DNA from: Thiohalomonas sp041685045
GTDB taxonomy: Bacteria > Pseudomonadota > Gammaproteobacteria > Thiohalomonadales > Thiohalomonadaceae
NCBI GenBank assembly: GCA_041685045.1
Contig: JAWLGP010000025.1
Span: 1-64,000, forward strand
Direction: 5' to 3'
Length of the DNA stretch: 64,000 nucleotides
A program made the position numbers and the translations under genes. A model generated the notes under the pieces. The model was given only the letters and a program-made list of their open reading frames with translations, was not told the DNA's origin and did no database searches. This document shows positions 27,360 to 34,824 of this stretch, in pieces. Every line of letters begins with the position of its first letter. Position 1 is the first letter of the stretch.

Positions 27360-27386
27360 TCAGACCGAGCGTGACGGGGATAGTTC
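27360..27386 (-). promoter_or_regulatory. Probable sigma-E-dependent promoter of the rpoE operon
   Basis: Reading the minus strand, GAACTA (27386-27381) and TCTGA (27364-27360) are separated by 16 bases. The E. coli sigma-E consensus is GAACTT, about 16 bases, then TCTGA, so 10 of 11 positions match at correct spacing. The promoter would start transcription about 35-45 nt upstream of the rpoE ATG and make the operon self-amplifying under envelope stress. Basis: seen motif plus known consensus. Confidence 0.75.
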
Positions 27387-27516
27387 GCCACCGCACGCAG
27401 GGTTCCGGTATATTCCCTGAATATGATAGAACAGCTCGGTTTTCGCGGGCCAGCGTCCGTCTCCGGCACTTGGCGCCGGATTTTATCTCACACGACAGCC
27501 ACTTAACGCTCACCTT

Positions 27517-29142
27517 ATGGCCAAAGAGCCCATTCACCAAACCGACATCCTCGTGATTGGTTCCGGCGCCGCGGGACTCACCGTCGCCCTGCAGCTGGCG
27601 GACAAAGCCCGGATCACGGTCCTGGCGAAAGGCACGCAGGCCGAAAGTGCAACGCTCTATGCCCAGGGTGGCGTCGCCGCCGTGCTGGATGAGGGCGACA
27701 GCATCGAGTCCCATGTCGCGGACACCCTGGATGCAGGCGCCGGGCTCTGTGACCCGGATGTGGTGCGCTTCGCCGCCGAGCATGGCCGCGAGGCCATCGA
27801 GTGGCTGATCGAGGCCGGGGTTCCATTCACCGGCAGGCCCCTCCCCGGTGGCGGTACCGATTATCACCTCACCCGTGAAGGCGGCCACAGTTACCGCCGG
27901 GTGATTCACGCCGATGATGCCACCGGCCGCGCGATCCAGACGACGCTGCTCCAGCGGGCACAACAGCATCCGAACATTGCGCTGCACGAAAACCGGGTCG
28001 CCGTCGACCTCATCACCGCGACCAAACTCGGCCACCCCGGGCACCGGGTACTCGGCGCCTACGTCCTCGACCGCCTGTGCGACCGGGTGGAGGTGTATCG
28101 GGCGCGGGCCGTTGTACTGGCGACCGGCGGTGCCAGCAAGGTCTATCTCTACACCAGCAATCCCGACCTCTCGACCGGCGACGGCATTGCCATGGCATGG
28201 CGGGCCGGCTGCCGGGTGGCCAACATGGAATTCAATCAATTCCATCCGACCTGCCTCTATCACCCCAAGGCCAAATCCTTTCTGATCACCGAGGCCGTGC
28301 GCGGCGAAGGGGGAAGGTTGCTGCTGCCGGACGGCACCCGCTTCATGGAGCGTTTCGACCCCCGGGCGGAACTGGCCCCGCGCGACATCGTCGCCCGTGC
28401 CATCGATCACGAAATGAAGCGTCTGGGTACCGAGTGCCTCTATCTGGACATCAGCCACAAACCGGCCGAATTCATCACCGGCCATTTCCCGACCATCCAT
28501 GCGCGCTGTCGGGAATTCGGCATCGACATGACGCGAGAGCCCATTCCTGTGGTCCCGGCCGCCCACTATACCTGCGGCGGCGTAATGACCGATGCCCGAG
28601 GTCGCACCGATGTCCCAGGACTGTATGCCGTCGGCGAGGTGGCGTTCACGGGCCTGCATGGCGCCAACCGCATGGCCAGCAATTCACTCCTGGAGTGCCT
28701 GGTATTTGGCCGTGCGGCGACGATGGACATCCTCGCTCGACTCGACGAACTGGAACCGCCACCGCCTCTGCCCACCTGGGACGAGAGCCGGGTGATCGAC
28801 TCCGACGAGGAGGTGGTCGTCTCTCACAACTGGGAAGAATTGCGCCGGTTCATGTGGGATTACGTGGGGATTGTCCGCACCGACAAGCGGTTACAACGCG
28901 CCAAACGGCGCGTCGACCTGCTGGCGGCGGAGATTGCCGAATACTACGGCCACTTTCGCGTAACCGGCGACCTGCTCGAATTGCGCAACCTGGTGGAGGT
29001 GGCGGACCTGATCATCCGCTCGGCCATCGCGCGCAAGGAGAGCCGTGGTCTGCATTTCACCCTCGACTATCCCGATCGGGACGATGGCGCACCGCCCCAT
29101 AATACGATTCTCGTGCCACCGCGTTACCGGGCCGGAGCCTGA
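27517..29142 (+). CDS. nadB: L-aspartate oxidase
   Basis: A 541-aa FAD enzyme oxidising L-aspartate to iminoaspartate in NAD synthesis. Motifs: ILVIGSGAAGLTVALQLAD (FAD, residues 10-28), ATLYAQGGVAAVLDEGDS near 46, HTREGGHSYRR-like segment (LTREGGHSYRRVIHADD) near 118, FHPTCLYHP near 242, RGEGGRLL near 263 and GLHGANRMASNSLLECLVFGR near 382, followed by a helical C-terminal domain. It is divergent from rpoE, a common gammaproteobacterial arrangement. nadA and nadC are not in the window. Confidence 0.97.
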   Translation: MAKEPIHQTDILVIGSGAAGLTVALQLADKARITVLAKGTQAESATLYAQGGVAAVLDEGDSIESHVADTLDAGAGLCDPDVVRFAAEHGREAIEWLIEAGVPFTGRPLPGGGTDYHLTREGGHSYRRVIHADDATGRAIQTTLLQRAQQHPNIALHENRVAVDLITATKLGHPGHRVLGAYVLDRLCDRVEVYRARAVVLATGGASKVYLYTSNPDLSTGDGIAMAWRAGCRVANMEFNQFHPTCLYHPKAKSFLITEAVRGEGGRLLLPDGTRFMERFDPRAELAPRDIVARAIDHEMKRLGTECLYLDISHKPAEFITGHFPTIHARCREFGIDMTREPIPVVPAAHYTCGGVMTDARGRTDVPGLYAVGEVAFTGLHGANRMASNSLLECLVFGRAATMDILARLDELEPPPPLPTWDESRVIDSDEEVVVSHNWEELRRFMWDYVGIVRTDKRLQRAKRRVDLLAAEIAEYYGHFRVTGDLLELRNLVEVADLIIRSAIARKESRGLHFTLDYPDRDDGAPPHNTILVPPRYRAGA

Positions 29143-29146
29143 TTTT

Positions 29147-29164
29147 GGTTGATGCCGATCAACC
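29147..29164 (+). terminator. Hairpin just after nadB
   Basis: A perfect 7-bp stem, GGTTGAT-GCCG-ATCAACC, begins five bases after the nadB stop codon. No T-run follows, so it is more likely an mRNA 3'-end stabiliser or weak terminator than a classical intrinsic terminator. Confidence 0.4.
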
Positions 29165-29214
29165 CCGCGCAACACTAGCGCAAAATAAGCCTCCGCCACT
29201 ATTGAAAACACACA

Positions 29215-29337
29215 CCCAAGCTAGTAGATTTGCCCGTGGTGTAGGGGAACGGGACGGCACCGCCGTTCCGTTTCTCTCCTCCATCCAAACGTGGGTATTT
29301 TTCGTTGTGCGCCGTCGCTAGCGGCGGCGCTTTTTTT
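29215..29337 (+). promoter_or_regulatory. Structured leader with strong terminator upstream of cyclic-di-GMP genes
   Basis: The region has a stem GGAACGG/CCGTTCC around 29253-29276 enclosed by a short possible pairing (ACCCA near 29215 with TGGGT near 29293). It ends in an intrinsic terminator: GCGCCGTCG and its complement CGGCGGCGC around CTAG (29309-29330), followed by seven T (29331-29337). The terminator is 67 nt before the ATG of a GGDEF gene. It may end nadB transcripts, end a small RNA, or act as an attenuator or riboswitch expression platform. The sequence does not fit the cyclic-di-GMP class I consensus that I know. Confidence 0.6.
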
Positions 29338-29404
29338 CTGCCGCTCTTCTCAAAAGGCCCCGTTTCGCATGGACGCCTGTTCGCCGTTGGGGTAACTTAA
29401 ATCG

Positions 29405-31579
29405 ATGCGTGCAACCACCCAAAGCCGCGCCACCAAGCGCGACGCCTACCGCGTCGTCTGGGGCCCGCAACGGTTTTATCTCTCGATCGGCTGGAAAACG
29501 CTGATCGCGTTCGCTTTGGTGGTGGTCATCCCGATGACCGGCCTCATGCTCATCACCGGCAATACCCTGCGCAGCACCATGGAAGTCGAAACCCTGCGTG
29601 CACTCGAGGCCAACCTGCGCGGCTCCTGGCGGGTCTATCACGAACGGACCGACAGCGTCAGGGCTTCCCTCCTGCAATCGGCCGCCACGCCTTCGGTGAA
29701 GGGCGCCATGGCAAATCGCGATCATGACGCACTGACGGCTACCCTGGAGCAACACGCCGCCCTGCTGCCGTTCACCGACATCTGGCTTGCACTGGATGAC
29801 AAGCAGTTGACGTTGGGGCGACGCAATGGACCACTCGGACAGAAGGTGTTTCTGAATAATCTTCTGACACGCGCCTACACCTTTCTGGAACCGGTCACCT
29901 CGACCGAACTCCTCCCCAATCAACTCTTTCTCGAAGAGAATCCGCTCAAATACTCGAGCCTTGATGTCCAAGTGATGGTGCAGGTGGTGGTGGTCCCGGT
30001 GCAGCGTAATGGCGACCTGCTCGGTGCACTGGTCGGCCTGATCCTGCTCAATGATGACGACTGGCTGCCCAACGCCATCCACGATTACCTGAGCATCGAC
30101 GCGGCACTCTTTGGCTCGGTCATTCAGGAGTCGCGCATCATCTCGGCTTCCGCGCGGCCCAACAACATCTGGGCGGCAGGACTGCTCGCTCCTCCCGTGC
30201 TCCGCGACCACATCCGCACCGGCGGCGTGTTCCGCGGCAAGATCGTGCTCAACGACATCCCGATTTACGTGATCTCCGAACCCATCGAAAACGCCGAAGG
30301 CTTGCCGATCGGTGCACTCTCAATCGGGGTAAAGAGCAGTAACATCGATTCACTGCTCGCCAGCAATACGCGCAACATCTATCTGTTCATGGCGATCGGC
30401 GTCGTGCTGTCGATCGTCATCGCATTTCTCGCCTATCGGGACACCATGACCCCCATGCGCGCCATCATCGGCGCAATGGATGAATTCGCCCGCGGCCGAT
30501 TGGGCGTGCGCACCGAAATCCTGACCAAGGACGAGTTCGAGGAGCTCGGTGCCGGTTTCAACCGCATGGCCGAAGCGATTCAGGACCACCAGGAGCGGGT
30601 GGAGAGCTTCAACTCCCTCTCCAGCCTACTCATCACCTCGCTCAAGCCGCGCGACCTCATGCAGAGCGTACTGGACAAGGTCATCGAACTGACCCGGTCC
30701 CAATCAGGGCTCATCTACCTGCGCGAAGAGCGCGCGGAAGGTGATCTCCTCATCCCCTATGTGGCGCACGCCGTCGACGTCGAAAGGATGCAGACGGTCC
30801 GTTTCGGCGAGGGTCTGCCCGGCGAGGCAGCCATGAAAAAACGGGCGCTGGCGGTCACCGATATTCCGGAAGATTGCCGCCTCAATGTCAATTTCGGCTT
30901 TGCCGAACTGCTGCCCCGCGAAGTCTCCATCTTCCCGATCGTCTATCGCGACTCCACGCTCGGCGTCATGGTGCTGGGCACCCTCAATCAGTTCCGCCGC
31001 AACGAGCTTTCACTGCTCGAGTACATGACCAACCAGATCGCCGTCGTGCTCGAAAATGCGTTGACCCACGAAAAGGTCGAACGGCTTTCAATCACCGACG
31101 CCCTGACCGGCGCCTACAACCGCGGATACCTCAGCCAGCGGCTGGAAGAGGCCTTTGCCGATGCGGTGCGATATAACAATCCCCTGTCGGTGCTGGTGAT
31201 CGACATCGACCACTTCAAACGCATCAACGATCGCTTCGGCCACCAAACCGGCGACGAAGCGCTCATCGCCGTATCCAGGTGCCTCAAGGAGAAGCTGCGC
31301 GAGACCGATCGGCTCGGTCGCTACGGGGGCGAGGAATTCGTCGTCGTCCTGCCGCACACCGGGCTCACCGATGCGCTTACCACCGCGGAAAAACTGCGTG
31401 CTGCCGTTGCCGATGTCCGCTGTCCCGGGTTGGGTGACGAACAGATCACCATCAGTATCGGCGTGGCCGGCTATCCCGACGGCGAAATCGATTCGGTTGA
31501 TGCGTTGGTGCGAAAAGCCGACCAAGCCCTCTACGAAGCAAAGAATAGCGGAAGGAACCGCGTCGTTTCTGCCGCATGA
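29405..31579 (+). CDS. Membrane diguanylate cyclase (sensor-HAMP-GAF-GGDEF)
   Basis: A 724-aa inner-membrane signalling protein. Transmembrane helix 1 (TLIAFALVVVIPMTGLMLITG) is near 32-52, followed by a periplasmic CACHE-like sensor (about 53-318) and helix 2 (IYLFMAIGVVLSIVIAFLAY) near 322-341. A HAMP region, a GAF domain (about 410-555) and a GGDEF domain (about 560-720) come next. The active site is GRYGGEEFVVVLP, and an inhibitory I-site RETD lies five residues before it, so it should make cyclic-di-GMP with product feedback. The ligand is unknown. Its stop overlaps the next gene by 4 nt (ATGA). Confidence 0.93.
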   Translation: MRATTQSRATKRDAYRVVWGPQRFYLSIGWKTLIAFALVVVIPMTGLMLITGNTLRSTMEVETLRALEANLRGSWRVYHERTDSVRASLLQSAATPSVKGAMANRDHDALTATLEQHAALLPFTDIWLALDDKQLTLGRRNGPLGQKVFLNNLLTRAYTFLEPVTSTELLPNQLFLEENPLKYSSLDVQVMVQVVVVPVQRNGDLLGALVGLILLNDDDWLPNAIHDYLSIDAALFGSVIQESRIISASARPNNIWAAGLLAPPVLRDHIRTGGVFRGKIVLNDIPIYVISEPIENAEGLPIGALSIGVKSSNIDSLLASNTRNIYLFMAIGVVLSIVIAFLAYRDTMTPMRAIIGAMDEFARGRLGVRTEILTKDEFEELGAGFNRMAEAIQDHQERVESFNSLSSLLITSLKPRDLMQSVLDKVIELTRSQSGLIYLREERAEGDLLIPYVAHAVDVERMQTVRFGEGLPGEAAMKKRALAVTDIPEDCRLNVNFGFAELLPREVSIFPIVYRDSTLGVMVLGTLNQFRRNELSLLEYMTNQIAVVLENALTHEKVERLSITDALTGAYNRGYLSQRLEEAFADAVRYNNPLSVLVIDIDHFKRINDRFGHQTGDEALIAVSRCLKEKLRETDRLGRYGGEEFVVVLPHTGLTDALTTAEKLRAAVADVRCPGLGDEQITISIGVAGYPDGEIDSVDALVRKADQALYEAKNSGRNRVVSAA

Positions 31580-33180
31580 TTCTTTCGTTTCTGCGCCAAC
31601 CTCCGTTCTCGTTTGTCGCACCGCTGCTGTTGCCGGAAGCGGCCGTTGCCGCAGAAGTCAGTGAGAAGCTGACCGGCAGTACGCTGCTGCTTGGCGTGCT
31701 CGGTGTTCTCAGCATTGGCCTTCTGCTGCGCTCCAACCAACGCCTGCGTCACCGCCTTCGGCAGGAGTCCCACCAACGCCAAACGGCAGAGACCGCCCTG
31801 GCCAGAAACCGAAACGAACTGAAGCGCCAAGTGGATGATCGCGCCCATGCGCTACATCAACTTTCGTTTTACGATCCCCTCACCGATTTGCCGAACCGAT
31901 CACTGCTCTATGAACGGCTGAGTCATGCAACGCACAACCAGCGCACCGAGCGCCGGTCGTTTGCACTGCTGCTCATCGATCTCAACCGCTTCAAGGCCAT
32001 CAATGACACGCTCGGCCATTACATCGGGGATGCCGTGCTCCAGGAAGTTGGCATTCGCCTGCAAAAGGTCGTCGGCAGCGACACAATCTACTACATCGGC
32101 GGCGACGAATTCGCGATCATGCATGTGACGGAGGGAACTGCGTGTGAGGCCACCGAAGTCGCCAGCAAAATCCAGGAGGCCCTGACCAAGCCGTTCATGG
32201 CCAAAGGACTGCCGATCAGCATCGGCGCCAGCATCGGCCTCGCGTACTACCCCGATCACACCACGGATCCGGACAATCTCCTGCGTTTTGCCGAGATCGC
32301 AATGTACAGCGCCAAGCGCACGCAGGATCTGTGGGCCATTTACGACCCGGCCCAACGCAAGGACACCAAGAGCAACCTGGTGCTCGCCAGCGAACTGAGA
32401 AAGGCCTTCGATCAGGACGAACTGGTGCTGCATTTCCAGCCCAAGGTCGACCTGACGACGGAAGCGGTGATCGGGTTCGAGTCGCTGGTACGCTGGCGTC
32501 ATCCGCGCGAAGGCCTGATGTCTCCCGAGCGTTTCGTACAACTCGCCGAACAGACCGGGCTGGTGCGGCCGTTGACGCTTTGGGTGCTGAACGCCGTGCT
32601 CGCGCAGTGTGCGGCGTGGCGTGAGCAGGGGATCGAGTTGCCGGTGGCAGTCAACCTCTCGGTTCTCAACCTCCAGGATCCCTATCTGCACCTGCAAGTG
32701 GCAGAATTGCTGGACGCCTGGGCGATACCGGGCTCACTGATTGAAATCGAAGTGACCGAAAGCGCTGCTATCGATGACCCCGAGCGGGCATGCCGGGTGC
32801 TCGGTGAGTTGAACCGGTTGGGCATGAGCGTGGCGATTGACGATTTTGGTACCGGTTACTCCTCCCTCTCCTACCTGAGGCGCCTGCCGATCGATACCGT
32901 AAAGATCGACAAATCTTTCGTTCTGGGAATGATCGACGAGGGGGATGACGCGGCGATCGTCCGTGCCATGATCGATCTCGCCCACAACCTGGGGCTCAGA
33001 GTCGTTGCCGAAGGGGTTGAGGATCGAAAGACCTGGGATCGCCTCGCCCGCTTGGGCTGCGATATCGCCCAAGGCTTCTATATCAGCCGACCTTTGGATG
33101 CCGCTAACGTCACCCGCTGGCTGCGCAAGCATCAGCAAAGCAGCACCATCCGGCGCGAACTCTGTCCTGCCCCGGCGTAA
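31576..33180 (+). CDS. GGDEF-EAL cyclic-di-GMP enzyme
   Basis: A 534-aa protein with one N-terminal membrane segment (STLLLGVLGVLSIGLLL) and a short coiled-coil (SNQRLRHRLRQESHQRQTAETALARN). The GGDEF domain has an intact IGGDEFAIM but no I-site RxxD. The EAL domain follows: its signature reads FESLVRWRHP (ESL), with retained VNLSVLNL, EVTES, IDDFGTGYSSLSYL, KIDKSF and AEGVED, so the phosphodiesterase site looks complete. It is coupled by ATGA overlap to the upstream diguanylate cyclase, giving an operon able to make and degrade cyclic-di-GMP. Which activity dominates cannot be read from sequence. Confidence 0.93.
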   Translation: MILSFLRQPPFSFVAPLLLPEAAVAAEVSEKLTGSTLLLGVLGVLSIGLLLRSNQRLRHRLRQESHQRQTAETALARNRNELKRQVDDRAHALHQLSFYDPLTDLPNRSLLYERLSHATHNQRTERRSFALLLIDLNRFKAINDTLGHYIGDAVLQEVGIRLQKVVGSDTIYYIGGDEFAIMHVTEGTACEATEVASKIQEALTKPFMAKGLPISIGASIGLAYYPDHTTDPDNLLRFAEIAMYSAKRTQDLWAIYDPAQRKDTKSNLVLASELRKAFDQDELVLHFQPKVDLTTEAVIGFESLVRWRHPREGLMSPERFVQLAEQTGLVRPLTLWVLNAVLAQCAAWREQGIELPVAVNLSVLNLQDPYLHLQVAELLDAWAIPGSLIEIEVTESAAIDDPERACRVLGELNRLGMSVAIDDFGTGYSSLSYLRRLPIDTVKIDKSFVLGMIDEGDDAAIVRAMIDLAHNLGLRVVAEGVEDRKTWDRLARLGCDIAQGFYISRPLDAANVTRWLRKHQQSSTIRRELCPAPA

Positions 33181-33290
33181 GCGTCCCAAGACTCCCCGTT
33201 TAATTTCAGGGAGAGCACAACCGGGCCACATGGGGAAGAACAGGTACACTCCCGTTCCAGACTGCCCCAATGCCGCTCAGCGAATAAAAA

Positions 33291-33308
33291 AGGCGCCCGA
33301 AGGCGCCT
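33291..33308 (-). terminator. Intrinsic terminator of sqr, possibly bidirectional
   Basis: The perfect stem AGGCGCC (33291-33297) / GGCGCCT (33302-33308) has a 4-base loop. On minus it is followed by six T (33290-33285), which fits the sqr transcript ending 22-40 nt after its stop. On plus only three T follow, so termination of the EAL gene here would be weaker. Confidence 0.8.
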
Positions 33309-33329
33309 TTCGTCCAACGCTTCCGAAGG

Positions 33330-34604
33330 CTATTTCAGCTTTTCAATGCCGAGAGCCTTGAGGATGTACTTTTCAAACAGCGGGTCGTTCGAGCCCTTCT
33401 TCATCTTGCTGATGAAGTACTTCTCGAAGGCGACCTTCGCCATGTGTACCCACTTGCCCTTCTTCATCCAGGAGACGTTGCGCGGGGGGATCTGCGGCAT
33501 GGCGACAAACGCAACCCCGGTATCCCCCAGGTCCGCCAGGCAGATGGCGTTCCACGTCCCCTTTTGATCCGGGGACTTGCCCGAGAGCTCGTTCTGGATA
33601 TTGTGAACGGTGGCGGTCACCATCGACTCGATCATGTAGCCGGTCTTCGGTGTACCCGTCGGTACCGGGGTGGCCTCCACCGGGGGAATGGCAATACAGA
33701 CGCCGACCGCGTAGATGTTGTTCCACTTGGGATTTTGCTGGAACTCGTTGACTTTGACGAAACCGCGCGGGTTCACCAGATCCTCGCCGACATTGTTGAC
33801 CGCATCCACACCCTTAAACGCCGGCAACATCATGGAGAACTTGAACGGCAGTTCATGTTCCTTGACGACTTCACCCTTGTCGTTGTGCTCGGCAACGTGC
33901 ATCTTGCCGTCTTCGACCTTGGTGACCTTGGCGTTGCAGATCCACTTGATATGATGCTGGCGCAGTTCCGACTCGAGCATCCCGTTGGAATCGCCCACAC
34001 CGCCGAGGCCCAGGTGGCCGATATACGGCTCCGCGGTGACGAAGGTCATCGGCACCTTGTCGCGCAGCTTGCGACGACGCAGGTCGGTGTCCATGATGAA
34101 CGCGTGCTCGTACGCCGGGCCAAAGCAGGAGGCGCCCTGTACCGCCCCGACCACGATCGGGCCCGGGTCGTTGACGAACTCCTTCCACTTTTCGTAAGCC
34201 GTTTCAGCGTGGTCGACGGTACAGACAGACTGGGTGAATCCGCCGTGCGGACCGGTCCCTTCGACCTCTTCAAAGGCCAGTTTGGGGCCGGTGGAGATGA
34301 TGAGATAGTCGTACTTGACGGTCTCGCCATCGGCGAGAACCAGCGTATTTTCGTCAGGTTTAATCTCCGTACATGCCTTGGCGATGAGCTTGATGCCCTT
34401 CTTGGACAGATACGGTTCGAGCGGGAACGTGATGTCGTTGCGGGTCCGCCAACCCACGCCGACCCAGGGGTTGGACGGTACGAAACTGAACTGCTCGGAC
34501 ATGTTGACGACGGTGACTTCGTGCTCCTTGCCCAATGCGGCCCGTACATCGTACGCCGCAGGAAGGCCGCCAGTACTCGCCCCGAGAACAACAATATGCG
34601 CCAT
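33330..34604 (-). CDS. sqr: Sulfide:quinone oxidoreductase
   Basis: A 424-aa membrane-associated flavoprotein oxidising sulfide and passing electrons to quinone. It starts MAHIVVLGASTGGLPAAYDVR (FAD motif). The three redox cysteines fall at C128 (QSVCTVDHAE), C160 (GASCFGPAYE) and C355 (NAICLADLGD), closely matching Acidithiobacillus ferrooxidans SQR (128, 160, 356). Surrounding sequence such as PSNPWVGVGW, EPYIGHLGLGGVGDS and KTGYMIESMV is also near that enzyme. The C terminus is amphipathic and basic. GGAGGAG precedes ATG 34604. The gene is divergent from mfd, with an AT-rich 220-nt spacer that must hold its promoter. It is the clearest sign of sulfur oxidation here. Confidence 0.96.
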   Translation of the reverse strand: MAHIVVLGASTGGLPAAYDVRAALGKEHEVTVVNMSEQFSFVPSNPWVGVGWRTRNDITFPLEPYLSKKGIKLIAKACTEIKPDENTLVLADGETVKYDYLIISTGPKLAFEEVEGTGPHGGFTQSVCTVDHAETAYEKWKEFVNDPGPIVVGAVQGASCFGPAYEHAFIMDTDLRRRKLRDKVPMTFVTAEPYIGHLGLGGVGDSNGMLESELRQHHIKWICNAKVTKVEDGKMHVAEHNDKGEVVKEHELPFKFSMMLPAFKGVDAVNNVGEDLVNPRGFVKVNEFQQNPKWNNIYAVGVCIAIPPVEATPVPTGTPKTGYMIESMVTATVHNIQNELSGKSPDQKGTWNAICLADLGDTGVAFVAMPQIPPRNVSWMKKGKWVHMAKVAFEKYFISKMKKGSNDPLFEKYILKALGIEKLK

Positions 34605-34661
34605 AAACCATCTCCTCCACTATGCTGTCTTATTTTGAAAAGCCGCCATCCATGGTTGGCT

Positions 34662-34725
34662 GCTGTTGGTGTTTATGTTTTTTATAAGTTTTTGCAACGA
34701 AAAACTGTAACAGGAACCCAACAGC
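34662..34725. promoter_or_regulatory. sqr-mfd divergent promoter region with inverted repeat
   Basis: In the 220-nt spacer, GCTGTTGG (34662-34669) and CCAACAGC (34718-34725) form a perfect 8-bp inverted repeat flanking an AT-rich core (TTTATGTTTTTTATAAGTTT). An AT-rich core between GC-rich genes is where promoters are expected, and TAAGAT near 34764 could serve as a -10 for mfd. The inverted repeat could be an operator, but this is a weak inference. Confidence 0.35.
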
Positions 34726-34824
34726 GTTGCCAAGCCCGGGCGATTTTCCCGTGCGCCGTCTGCTAAGATAGCCGACCGTTTTTATGGGCGAATCGCTGCA
34801 TCGCCCCTAACAATTATAGATACC

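Noticed and set aside
27313..28659. Extension of the rpoE frame to 641 aa
   Set aside because: Residues before MGRKSVDQQL lie opposite nadB and do not resemble a sigma factor; the sigma-E promoter motif also lies in between.
29231..29305. Possible tRNA starting GCCCGTGGTGTAG
   Set aside because: There is no complementary acceptor 3' strand, no T-loop GGTTCGA and no anticodon arm of correct spacing.
33291..33308. Terminator interpreted as belonging only to the EAL gene
   Set aside because: The longer T-run is on minus, so the main assignment is to sqr.
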